DNA from: Dillenia suffruticosa
Taxonomy: Eukaryota > Streptophyta > Magnoliopsida > Dilleniales > Dilleniaceae
Assembly (NCBI GenBank): GCA_033439265.1
Contig: JAVTVX010000011.1
Location: 14,033,090-14,097,089, forward strand
Length of the DNA stretch: 64,000 nt
Direction of reading: 5' to 3'
In this document: positions 43,796-52,452 of the stretch, one piece after another
How positions within the stretch are numbered: the stretch's first letter is position 1
How the letters are laid out: each line of letters opens with the position of its first letter
Translations under genes and position numbers: made by a program
The notes under the pieces: generated by a model
Told to the model about the DNA's origin: nothing
Databases searched by the model: none
The model's input: only the letters and a program-made list of their open reading frames with translations

Positions 43796-44028
43796 CAAAG
43801 AGTGAGAAAAAATAATTTCAATATTATTCCATTCAATTTTCATTTTATGTTTTGAAATTACTATTTATATTATTTTTACTAATTAATTCTACTAATTTCT
43901 ATTAACTAATCTATTAACTATTACTAACTAATTTACTAATTACTAATTAATCTAACAATCATAATTAACCACTAACTATTTTTACTAATATTGATTAACT
44001 ACTGTCCCGATAGTTAATAGTTGTTTCA
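43731..44028 (-). repeat. 5' LTR of the deleted element
   Basis: About 298 bp. The outer end reads TGAAACAACTATTAACTATC on minus, next to TATTT (44029-44033). The inner end reads GATTGTGACA, followed by the decayed primer-binding site at 43728-43716. Confidence 0.65.
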
Positions 44029-44312
44029 TATTTCGTGACTAATTCGGGACTAACGACACATCTTGTCGCATGGACCGGCTCATTTTGCGATCCAGGTCAA
44101 AGAAGACCCACTTCGTGAACATTGGTTGGTGAGATCGGGGTTATGGTGAAACAATGATATTTTTGTATGAATCTATTACGAATCTCATATCGGATCCCTA
44201 AAAAATCATAAAATAGTATTTAAATCCAATAGACTCTCTCACCCAACATGTCAATTTTTTGAGTTGAGTTCTCTTATTGGGATTGAATCCATCACTTTGG
44301 TCCGTGACAAAT

Positions 44313-44324
44313 TAGTATTAGAGT
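44313..44324 (+). other. Primer-binding site of the TRIM
   Basis: TTAGTATTAGAG(T), a mutated version of the initiator-Met site TTGGTATCAGAG(C), three bases after the LTR end. Confidence 0.75.
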
Positions 44325-44354
44325 TTCTTGTTTAACATGAAAGAGAGCTACCTG

Positions 44355-44480
44355 GTGCCAGAGTGAGAGTCGTCCAAAAATGGAAAATGGCTACCTAGTG
44401 TCGGAGTGAGAGTCGTCTAAAGAGGAAAAGGGCTACCCGCTAGAGTGAAAGCCGTCCAGAGTGAGAGCCGTTTGTGGACG
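44355..44480 (+). repeat. Short tandem repeat in the TRIM interior
   Basis: Four imperfect units of about 25-45 bp containing GAGTGAGAG(T/C)CGT(C/T)(C/T) and GGCTACC(T/C). Confidence 0.7.
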
Positions 44481-44491
44481 TCCGACTTCTC

Positions 44492-44504
44492 AAGAGGAGG
44501 GTAA
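44492..44504 (+). other. Polypurine tract of the TRIM
   Basis: AAGAGGAGGGTAA, directly before the TG of the 3' LTR at 44505. Confidence 0.75.
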
Positions 44505-44644
44505 TGTTACGAATTCCATTCAGATTCCCAAAAAATTATAAAATAGTATTTAAATCCAATAAACTCTCTAACCCAATAGATCGATTGTTTAAGCTAAATT
44601 CTCCTATTAGGTTTGAGTCTATCATTTAGATCCGTGACAGAATC

Positions 44645-44972
44645 CATGTAAAACGGGTTGAGTGAACCAAGTACGCACGCACACACACACACTCTCTCTC
44701 TCGACTTCAAGGCAAAGAGGGTATGGTCATATCCCACTTATCTCTCTCTCCCCCCTCCCCCGTGCTTTCAAGGCCTTCACAGTCAAAATCAAAGCCGACC
44801 TTCACTATCCTTCTCTTGGTATCATCAACTATTGTTGTAAGTTAGAGATAATGGAGTAATTGATGAAGATGAGAGATCTGGTTCGTAGCCAAAGTGAGGA
44901 ATAGAGGAGAGATCTTTAACCAGATCTGGAAAAAGTTGAGATCTCTAACCAGATTATCAAGCCATGTCATTG
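44645..44972. other. Intergenic spacer
   Basis: Short AC and CT runs at 44677-44702; no gene. Confidence 0.4.
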
Positions 44973-44984
44973 ATAAGGTGGAAG

Positions 44985-45207
44985 GAATCAACGTGGGTCG
45001 ACTCAACTGGATGTGGGGTTAAATTCCCTTAAACATGACCGAAATTCGACTCCTGTTGGAAATATCGGGTCCTCATGTGTATGGAACATTTCCCGTTAGG
45101 AGGTCTTCCTTCCGAAAAAGAGCCACTGCAGCGATCGGTCTGGATTAGTTCGGGCGAAACTCCGGATATAGGGTGGTGTCCAAAATATAGTACCAAAAAA
45201 AAAATTA
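44985..45207 (+). mobile_element. SINE family 1, full-length copy with target-site duplication
   Basis: A tRNA-derived SINE. The 5' head has an A-box-like CAACTGGATGTGGGG and a B box (GAAATTCGACTCC). The body has GGTCCTCATGTGTATGGAAC and TCTGGATTAGTTCGGGCGAA followed by ACTCCGGATATAGGG, and the end is an A run. The 12-bp duplication ATAAGGTGGAAG flanks it at 44973-44984 and 45208-45219, with weak extension of the match beyond. The 3' body (GGATTAGT..G..AAACTCCGGATA) resembles the widespread plant Au-type SINE. Confidence 0.85.
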
Positions 45208-45219
45208 ATAAGGTGGAAG

Positions 45220-45597
45220 AAGGATCAAAGTGAGGAATAGCTGAATAAGTTGAGATCTAGAAGTCTTGGAGAGACATTGTCGATGGGTTTACAGGAATTC
45301 ATTCCTTGCATTTTCAAAGTGAGAGAGAGAAGAGAACAGAAGAGAGAGGGAGGGAGACGTAACAAGAGGAATTAGGGCTTCGTTTTCATCCATGGGCCTC
45401 ATGGGTCGCGGTGCACCCGCAATTGACCCATGAGTTTTTAAGGTTCAGTGCAGAAATGGCATTATAATTGAACCGACACGCATACTGATCCGGTCCGACT
45501 GGCAGGTCGGTCCTCCAATGCAAACGTTGTAATTAACCAACTTTTCTTGAGTTAATCAGATACAAATTAGCCGTGCCTGAAATACAGTATCTGAGGT
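45220..45597. other. Intergenic spacer
   Basis: GA-rich at 45320-45360, then a GC-richer part with GGTCGCGG and CCGGTCCGAC words. No coding frame is recognised. Confidence 0.4.
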
Positions 45598-45697
45598 TTG
45601 ATTTCACTGGAATCTCAATGTACTTATGATAACTTTGTAGTTCAATTTCCATCCAGACGAAGACAATGTACTATCAACAACACTGTATTAGGTTGTC

Positions 45698-45793
45698 AAC
45701 GTGTTTTCTTTCTTATGTTGTTGATTCTGACATCCAAACATGACCAGAAAAGATATGATCACCAAGTAAACAACATGAGAAAGAAAACACGTT
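45698..45793. repeat. Long perfect hairpin (25-bp arms)
   Basis: AACGTGTTTTCTTTCTTATG plus TTGTT at 45698-45722 pairs with 45769-45793 at 24 of 25 positions, with a 46-base loop. The size resembles a small foldback element or a microRNA-like precursor. Confidence 0.75.
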
Positions 45794-46145
45794 TATACCC
45801 TTGTGGGGAGAGGCGCATCTTTGGCAAAGTTAACAACGTTGTTGCGTCTAGCCCACGTGCGAGCATACTTGACCTGAGTTTCTTGAGACATGACTCTCTC
45901 TCCTCAATCTCCTCCGGCATGCCAAGACTTGCAACAAAGCCATGGCTGAATGTGCGTGCTGTTTATTGCTTCCAACAACACCTTAAATGTATCTTACTTC
46001 TCTGAAGTGAATTCTCACTCTTACTTGGGTCTTTCCTGGAATCATCATCACTTAGCTTCCTCAACCTCATGTCCCAAACCCCAAGTGTCTCAATTGCTGT
46101 CACGACCTCAATCTTGTGTGCAGAACACCAACCACACAAGTTCAA
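45785..46145 (-). pseudogene. Unassigned protein-coding remnant or exon
   Basis: The minus strand has two protein-like stretches in the same frame separated by a single TAA at about 45969. The first is CSAHKIEVVTAIETLGVWDM with RLRKLSDDDSRKDPSKSENS (46120-46010). The second is ARTFSHGFVASLGMPEEIEE then RESCLKKLRSSMLARGLDAT and TLLTLPKMRLSPQG (45960-45805), followed by a possible GT donor. The second has an amphipathic-helix look, with alternating charged and hydrophobic residues, and normal codon use. I do not recognise the family. It could be an exon of a lost gene or a gene fragment carried by a transposon. Confidence 0.3.
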
Positions 46146-46248
46146 ATAGATACAACTACAATATATCTTTATTTTGATATAGCACTAAATGAATCCAACT
46201 GATATAATTTGATCAAGAACCAGTTTAGCTAATAAAAGAGAAGGAAAA

Positions 46249-46439
46249 CCAGCACTTGTTGGCATAGGTAGGATAACTACTTTCGTCCTTTAACTAAGTC
46301 AAGAGTTCGACTCCCCCTAGGTACGGAAAAAACAATGTTGGGAGACTGGCCCCATAAGTGGGCTCTGCAATGATCGATCCAGATTAGTTGGGATGAAACT
46401 CCAGATATTAGGTAGTGGTCAAGCCATGATACAAAAAAT
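46249..46439 (+). mobile_element. SINE family 1, full-length copy with target-site duplication
   Basis: tRNA-like head with TTGGCATAGGTAGGA (A-box region) and GAGTTCGACTCCCC (B box). Family body TCCAGATTAGTTGGGATGAA followed by ACTCCAGATATTAGG, and a CAAAAAATT end. The 16-bp duplication TAAAAGAGAAGGAAAA is identical on both sides (46233-46248 and 46440-46455), which suggests this is among the youngest SINE copies here. Confidence 0.88.
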
Positions 46440-46455
46440 TAAAAGAGAAGGAAAA

Positions 46456-47145
46456 GGACCAAAGATATGAAATTTCTTGTCGCCTTTGCTTCTTTTGGTT
46501 ACGCGGTTTTCTTTTGGGAAAAATGGAAAAAGGGAAAAGGTTTATTTCTTGTTTGGGACACTCAACTTTGTAGGGGGATGAGATAGGAACGCAATGAAAA
46601 GAATGTAAAAAACCTTATAGGTGCACTATAAAAAATCATAATGACCAAATTCACCATCCTCCGACAAACAAATTGTAACAATAGTTTCTTGCAATTAGAT
46701 CCTTCCTGACTCCTCACCATCCTTTTAGAAATCCACATATAGGACCAACCCAACACTATTGAAAATCAGAAGAGAAGGCAAAGAGGAGCAGTAAAAGAAG
46801 CTTTTGGAATAATAGGTGTTCCACTGATTATTATCTAAGGAAACAAGTAAAAGGTTTATCAAAATGGACCAGTTCGCAAAATGTCTCTCAGCATAAAAGG
46901 TAGCAATGCAAAGGACAGTGACATGACATTTTTAGTATTCTGTACCATTTAAAAACAAGATACAGAATGTGACATGATATCAGTTGCTAACATAAATGCA
47001 TTTTGCACAAGAGTGCAATAATCATATTTTTCCCTAAAAATGTACATGACCTTTATCACTATTAGCATAGCAAATAACACATGGAAAAATCAGCAGCAGC
47101 AAAAATAATCTCAGTTAAATAGAAGTGGGAAACGGCCACAAGCTT
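46456..47145. other. 3' flank of the receptor kinase
   Basis: No gene; includes the probable 3' UTR of the minus-strand receptor kinase. Confidence 0.5.
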
Positions 47146-50100
47146 TCATGAGGCATCATCTTTCACAGGGAGGTCATGGAGAGGTGGCTTAATAAAGTTA
47201 CCTTGTCCCTCATTTGACTCAATCAGCATCAATACAACTTCCCGCATTGATGGCCGATCAAAAGGAGACATACTAGTGCACAAGAGAGCAATTTTTAGAA
47301 CAGTAATCATGTGATCAATCATGACTCCGGCTTGTAGATTCAGACGAGTATCAAGTATTCCTACCATCGATGAATGGTCACGAATATAATTTCTAACCCA
47401 TGTGACGAGGTCCCCACCTTGATCTAATGGCTGAACAGGAGTTCTTCCAGTTAGCAACTCCAACAAAACAACCCCATAGCTATAGATGTCACATTTCTCT
47501 GTAACCTTCATAGTGTATGCATATTCTGACAAGTAGAGGAAATAAAATATCAGTTGGTGTTCAAAAAGATAAAGGAAAAAAAGGAAGAAAAGTTGAAGAT
47601 AGTTATTTTTCTTAAGAGGAGAATGAAAATTTTGGTGAGGTGATAATTTTTTGTAAGTTCATGGTGAAACTTATCTTTCTTCTTTTCAACCTCCACTACA
47701 AAGAGGGGGATACATGGAAGGAACAAATAGCACCTTAATTTTCAGGAGGCATGTAAACCAAAGAGAATCTTTAATAAGAGATACCAACCGCATGCTCTAT
47801 CAATCACATCATTCTAAAGACACGGTTAACAAAGTAAGGACTATATGAAACCTCCACAAACAGAGTTTTTTTCCCCTTCTTTTTAATATCATTACCATGA
47901 GAATATTCTTGAATTCTTGTCTACCCATTAATCAAAACAAGAATTTCAGATTAGGGGTTACCATTCATCATGCTTGTTCTCTGACAAAGGCAACTGAAAA
48001 CTGCATTGTTTAATAGATTCATAGATCCCCTAAAGAACTGACAGAAAATACATAGCATTTAAATGAATGAAGTCCCAGACAAGTTATATTGTTATACAAG
48101 TAGAGAAAAGACAAACTGCCAAGAAGAGATGATATTCATAAACTTTTCACACAATTAAATTTGGATGCAGTACAAAGAACGTAAGTTTTGCATCAGACAA
48201 AAAACATAAAAGTTTCATCTAACAAATTCCTTAACAACTCCATTCAAGAGCAAACAAATAAATAAATAATTGTATGAGAGATGGAGAGAATATCAACTAA
48301 ACATGGAATGTTGCCACTATTATCAGTATCAGAGGGTCAACACTAATATGCAGAGGATCACAAAGGAGACTTCAGGAGAAATTCCTAGATTTAATCAGAA
48401 CATTACCTAGTGCTAAAGTCTTGCATAGTTTCCACAAAGCAGGTTTTAGGAATAAGTTCAACTAAAGACGCTTCTGAGAATAATTTTAAAGATATCAATG
48501 CAACCGCAGCACATATCAGCGATGAACCAAAAATAATAATAATAATAATTTCATCCAAAGCTAAACAGGAAAAGCTTACCTGGGGCAATGTACCCATACG
48601 ATCCTGCAACTGCAGACATAGATTTTGACTGAGGCATATCAATAACTTTTGCCAAACCAAAATCACCAACATGAGCTTCGAAGTAATCATCAAGAAGGAT
48701 ATTGTTGGACTTTATATCACGATGAATAATTCTTGGTTTGCAATCATGATGTAAATAAGCAAGACCCTGGGCAGCACCAAGAGCAATAAAAAACCGGGTT
48801 GGCCATTCCAGTTTACAAGACTCCCCATGGAGCAATTCACCCAAGCTACCCCTCGACATGTACTCATATAGAAGCAGATTGGATCCCTGATGATTACAAA
48901 AGCCATATAGCTTCACAATGTTGCGGTGTCTAATCTTTCCCAGAGTTAGAATCTCTGCACGAAAACTGTTTTCGATGTTGTTTCCTTCTCTATTCGAGGC
49001 CAGCTTCTTAACAGCAATTGTCAATCCACAATGCATGTGTGCCTTGTACACGGTTCCACAAGCACCCCTTCCAACAACATAACTGTCATGAAAATTATTT
49101 GTGGCTTCAACTAGGTCTTGGAAAGTGAACCCTTCCTTTGGAGAGAAGTACATATCAGAAACCAGAGAGCCAGCCTCTTTATCTTGTGGGGAAGCGACCA
49201 CTTCAACAGGGTGTCTCATGAAATATAAAATAATCACAATCAGAATGAGAGATATCCCACCAATTGCAGCAGCTACCACAGTGATAATTTTCCCTCGAGG
49301 GGCATCCGCACCTCTCCCAGAGGGTGGAGCAGTATGAACAGAGGAGTTCCCATCACAACTGCAAAGAAGGCCACCACAAAGCCCATTGTTTCCAACAAAG
49401 CTACTGGCAGGCATGCTTTGAAACAGAGAATTGGAGGGCAAAGGTCCAGCCAGGTCATTGTATGAAAAGTTGCAGCCAAGTAAGCTAGACAAGTTTCCAA
49501 ATGTACTAGGAATTTCACCACTAAGGTGATTATTATTGAGTAGCAGAAATTCTAGTAAAATTAGATTACCAAGCTCCGGTGGGATTGCTCCTGAGAGGTT
49601 ATTGTAGCTGAGATTCAAAGCAATCTGCAAACTTGAAAGGGAGCCCAGTTCTCGTGGTATTGGACCAGAAAATAAGTTGCCACCTATCTGCAATTCGGTC
49701 AAATGGGACAGGTAACCAATCACTGCTGGTATCTGTCCAGAAAAGTTATTCTCCGAAACCTTGAGAAGCTCCAACTGCAGTAGGGTTCCAAGTTCATCTG
49801 GCAAAGAATCTGCAAAGTTGTTTCTGCTAAGATCAAGCCGCTGAAGCATCTTGCAGTTCACTAGGTCAGGTGGTATCTTTCCACTCAGGAGATTTGATGA
49901 CACATTGAAAGTAACCAATTGAGACAGATTCCCTATCTCTTTTGGAAGCTCAGATGTGAAGAAATTGTCAGAAAGATGTAGTCTTTGCAGCTTTTTGCAG
50001 TTGCCAACCTCCGGAGGAATAGGACCGCTGAACTTGTTCTGGTCCAATTCAATGGCAGAAAGATTCACCAGTTTGCAGAGTTCAGATGGAAAGCTGCCTG

Positions 50101-51526
50101 TTAAGCGGTTCCCCACCAGTCGGAGTTGCACCAAGGACTTGCAATTTGTGATTCCGGTGGGGATATTCCCATACAGATTGTTAGACTCAACATTCAACAA
50201 AATTAAGTTAGAATGCCAGCAAAGGTGAGGAGGAATTCTTCCTGTCAGGTAGTTCTCTGAAAAATCAACCACCCACAGTCGACTGTAACGTCCAAACCCC
50301 TGAGGAATGCTACCACTCAAAGCATTGTCAAAAAGCTGCAACTGGAGCATTCCGGTTAAATACTGAAATCCATATGGAATAGGACCGGTAAGGTTGTTAA
50401 TTGATAGGTCAAGCTTTGTTAAATTCTTCAAGTTGCTAAGCTCATCTGGTATAACACCTGTGAGCTGGTTCTGGAATAGGTAGAGTAAAGTAAGACCCTT
50501 TATCTTACTTAACTCCACTGGAATCTCTCCCGTAAGATAGTTCTCAGAGAAATCAATTTCCACTGCCTGTGAAAGATTGCCAATTTCTGTTGGGATCGTT
50601 CCATTCAGAGCATTCCTGTAAATGTATAGCTTCGTCAGAGACTGGATGTTCCCGAGTTCCTTGGGAATGCCTCCTACAAGATTGTTCTCATATAAAGCAA
50701 GAATGTCGAGTTTTGAGCAATTTCCAAGCTCCTTTGGCACAGTACCTACCAACTGATTCCCCCAAAGAATGAGTTCTGTCAAGTTTGGAAGCATTCCAAG
50801 CTCCTTAGGGATCTCCCCGCCTATATCATTTTGTGCAAGACCAAGGGTTTCCAGGTTCTCACATTGACCAATTTCTGGAGGTAAATTTCCTGAAATTGCA
50901 TTCTGCCCAGCTCGAAATTTCTTCAGGTTCTTAAGTTTCCCAAGAGAATGTGGCAACGGGCCACTGAGATTATTAGTGTATCCCACAAAATCAACCAGAG
51001 AAGAAAGATTTCCAAGCTCCTCCGGAAAAGGGCCGGAGATTTTATTATTACACAAATTCAATGTCCTTAAATAAGACAGCCCACCCAGTTCAACAGGAAT
51101 ATTCCCCTCAAACTGATTATTATTTAAGCAAAGATTTTCCAACAACAAACAATTACCAATCTCCTTGGGAATATTCCCACCAAATCCATTGTAAGAAACA
51201 TCAAGTTCAATTAGATTACTCAATCCACCAATGCTAGGGCTCAATACACCGGAAAGATTCATAGCTCGCAAACTCAAACTATTGACAACCCCATCGGTGC
51301 AAATTACACCTTTCCATCGACAAGGATTGTCATCGTTTGAGTTCCAATTACTCAGAAAATTGAACTGATCATTAATGTTCTTTTTCACCTCCAATAGGTA
51401 TTGACCCTCCAAATTCAACCCTTGAGAGCCACAAACCAGTAAAGTAACCACACACAGGCAATAACCCACAAAGGCCCCAAAGCCAAAAATCCCAGGCATT
51501 CTAGGAAACATTTGATCAACAATCAT
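47146..51526 (-). CDS. LRR receptor-like serine/threonine kinase, subfamily XI-like (At2g33170 type)
   Basis: Two exons: 51526-48580 (982 codons plus 1 base) and 47525-47146, joined across a 1054-bp GT-AG intron between the G and AA of the APE/PEY glutamate; about 1108 residues. Order: signal peptide (about 10-38); LRR N-cap with NPCRWKGVIC; about two dozen 24-residue plant-type LRRs (L.xLxLxxNxLxGxIPxxLGN) up to about 690; short Cys pair; transmembrane helix IITVVAAAIGGISLILIVII (about 748-771); kinase from about 805 with GRGACGTVYK, AVKKL lysine, HRDIKSNNILL (RD type, about 933), DFGLAKV, SYGYIAPEYAYTMKV and CDIYSYGVVLLELLTGRTPV. All catalytic residues are present. Expected to sit in the plasma membrane and signal from an extracellular peptide ligand. 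Upstream signals suggest a 5' UTR intron (51541-51901). Start M1 could instead be M7 or M10. Confidence 0.94.
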
Positions 51527-51540
51527 TAGAGTACAAATAC

Positions 51541-51901
51541 CTACAATTAAACAAGATTACACTATCTCAGATAACAAAAGCAGACAAACCACCAAAGTTC
51601 ACATGTCAGTCAACAATATACTACAAAATATTGATCCCGCAATCTTTGTTATACAAAGGAAGCTAACCTCTGAGAAACAAAAACAGTCTTAGGATTTAAA
51701 CAAGCATTGAAATAAAAAGCAAAAGAGTGATCAAACAATTTAAAAAACTAAAAACCTGAAAACCCAACAAACCATATAGGAACTTTAGATAAAACCCAAA
51801 ATCCAAATAACAAATAAATCACTATTAAACAGAAAAATTGATTAGTGAAAATCAATTGAAGAGCATTTCATAATAATTTTAGGAGTTCAAACCAAGCATA
51901 C
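51541..51901 (-). other. Probable intron in the 5' leader of the receptor kinase
   Basis: The minus strand has a donor AAAG|GTATG at 51902/51901 and an acceptor TTGTTTAATTGTAG at 51541, separating an upstream GA-rich leader from the ATG at 51526. Inferred from splice signals only. Confidence 0.45.
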
Positions 51902-52076
51902 CTTTCAAAGAAGAAATAAGAGAAACAGAGAGTCCACCATTTCCGAGAGGTTGATTGAGCAAGAAAAAGAAAACCCATTAATCTTCTGAACAAACAAATC
52001 AGACTTAGTTGAGTATTTAGCAAGAAAAGTAGGATTTGGAATAGTCCAGCTAGATTTTTTTCAAAGAAAATTTAAA

Positions 52077-52083
52077 CTTTATA
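52077..52083 (-). promoter_or_regulatory. Possible TATA box of the receptor kinase
   Basis: TATAAAG on the minus strand, about 175 bp upstream of the proposed leader donor site. Confidence 0.4.
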
Positions 52084-52227
52084 GCAATAAAAATCGATTT
52101 TCAGGACAAGTTTGAGACAGAGAGAGAGAGAGAGAGAAGTGTATTGGGTTATGAATTGAATAACAAAGTGGTGAAAGAAGAAAAAGAAGAGAAGCCCGCG
52201 TCTGTAAATGATTTGGAGAATGAAATT

Positions 52228-52405
52228 ATGATGAAGGATGTACAGGTGAATGGGAAGGAAGGGATGAGAGAGAGCTCTTTGCTTGAAGCTCTGATGGCCG
52301 ACAAGGCATGCTTTCCTTACATTACATTCATTTCTCTCACCTCTCTCTTTCTCTCTCTTTCGAAGAACTCACATATTACATTCATTTCTCTCTGCTTCTC
52401 TCCCC

Positions 52406-52436
<31 letters not shown>

Positions 52437-52452
52437 CGATACTCCTTTCTAA
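52228..52452 (+). CDS. Small unassigned open frame, head-to-head with the receptor kinase
   Basis: From ATG 52228: MMKDVQVNGKEGMRESSLLE then ALMADKACF, after which the frame runs into CT-repeat DNA and is not credible. Upstream in the same frame the sequence stays open and protein-like (KVVKEEKEEKPASVNDLENE). The first about 30 codons could be a first exon ending near 52302. No family recognised. Confidence 0.2.

Larger units (their letters stand above)
42568..44028 (-). mobile_element. Internally deleted LTR retrotransposon, probably Ty3/gypsy-derived
   Basis: A 1461-bp minus-strand element bounded by TG...CA-type ends and TATTT target-site duplications. The 3' LTR is about 42568-42896 and the 5' LTR about 43731-44028; both share the CT-rich R-like part, the AT-rich body and the end ATT(C/G)TGACA. 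Just inside the 5' LTR a decayed primer-binding site (TTTATATTAGAGA for TTGGTATCAGAGC) is visible. Just before the 3' LTR the minus strand still reads LKDKDVFKEE in one frame, the usual C-terminal end of plant gypsy pol. Almost all of gag-pol is missing. The LTRs are well diverged, so the insertion is old. A GA-associated tandem duplication has copied the LTR end plus primer site. Confidence 0.72.
44174..44639 (+). mobile_element. TRIM (terminal-repeat retrotransposon in miniature)
   Basis: A 466-bp non-coding element with LTRs at 44174-44309 (136 bp) and 44505-44639 (135 bp) that share TTACGAAT, AAAATAGTATTTAAATCCAA and the end TCCGTGACA. The first LTR is followed by a decayed primer-binding site and the second is preceded by a polypurine tract. 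Identical 5-bp target duplications GAATC lie at 44169-44173 and 44640-44644. The LTRs differ at roughly a fifth of positions, so the copy is old. The 195-bp interior is made mostly of a repeated word GAGTGAGAG(T/C)CGT. It codes for nothing and would have moved using enzymes of other elements. Confidence 0.85.

Noticed and set aside
45598..46005. Plus-strand 135-codon frame
   Set aside because: The protein-like signal is on the minus strand, and the plus frame runs through the hairpin.
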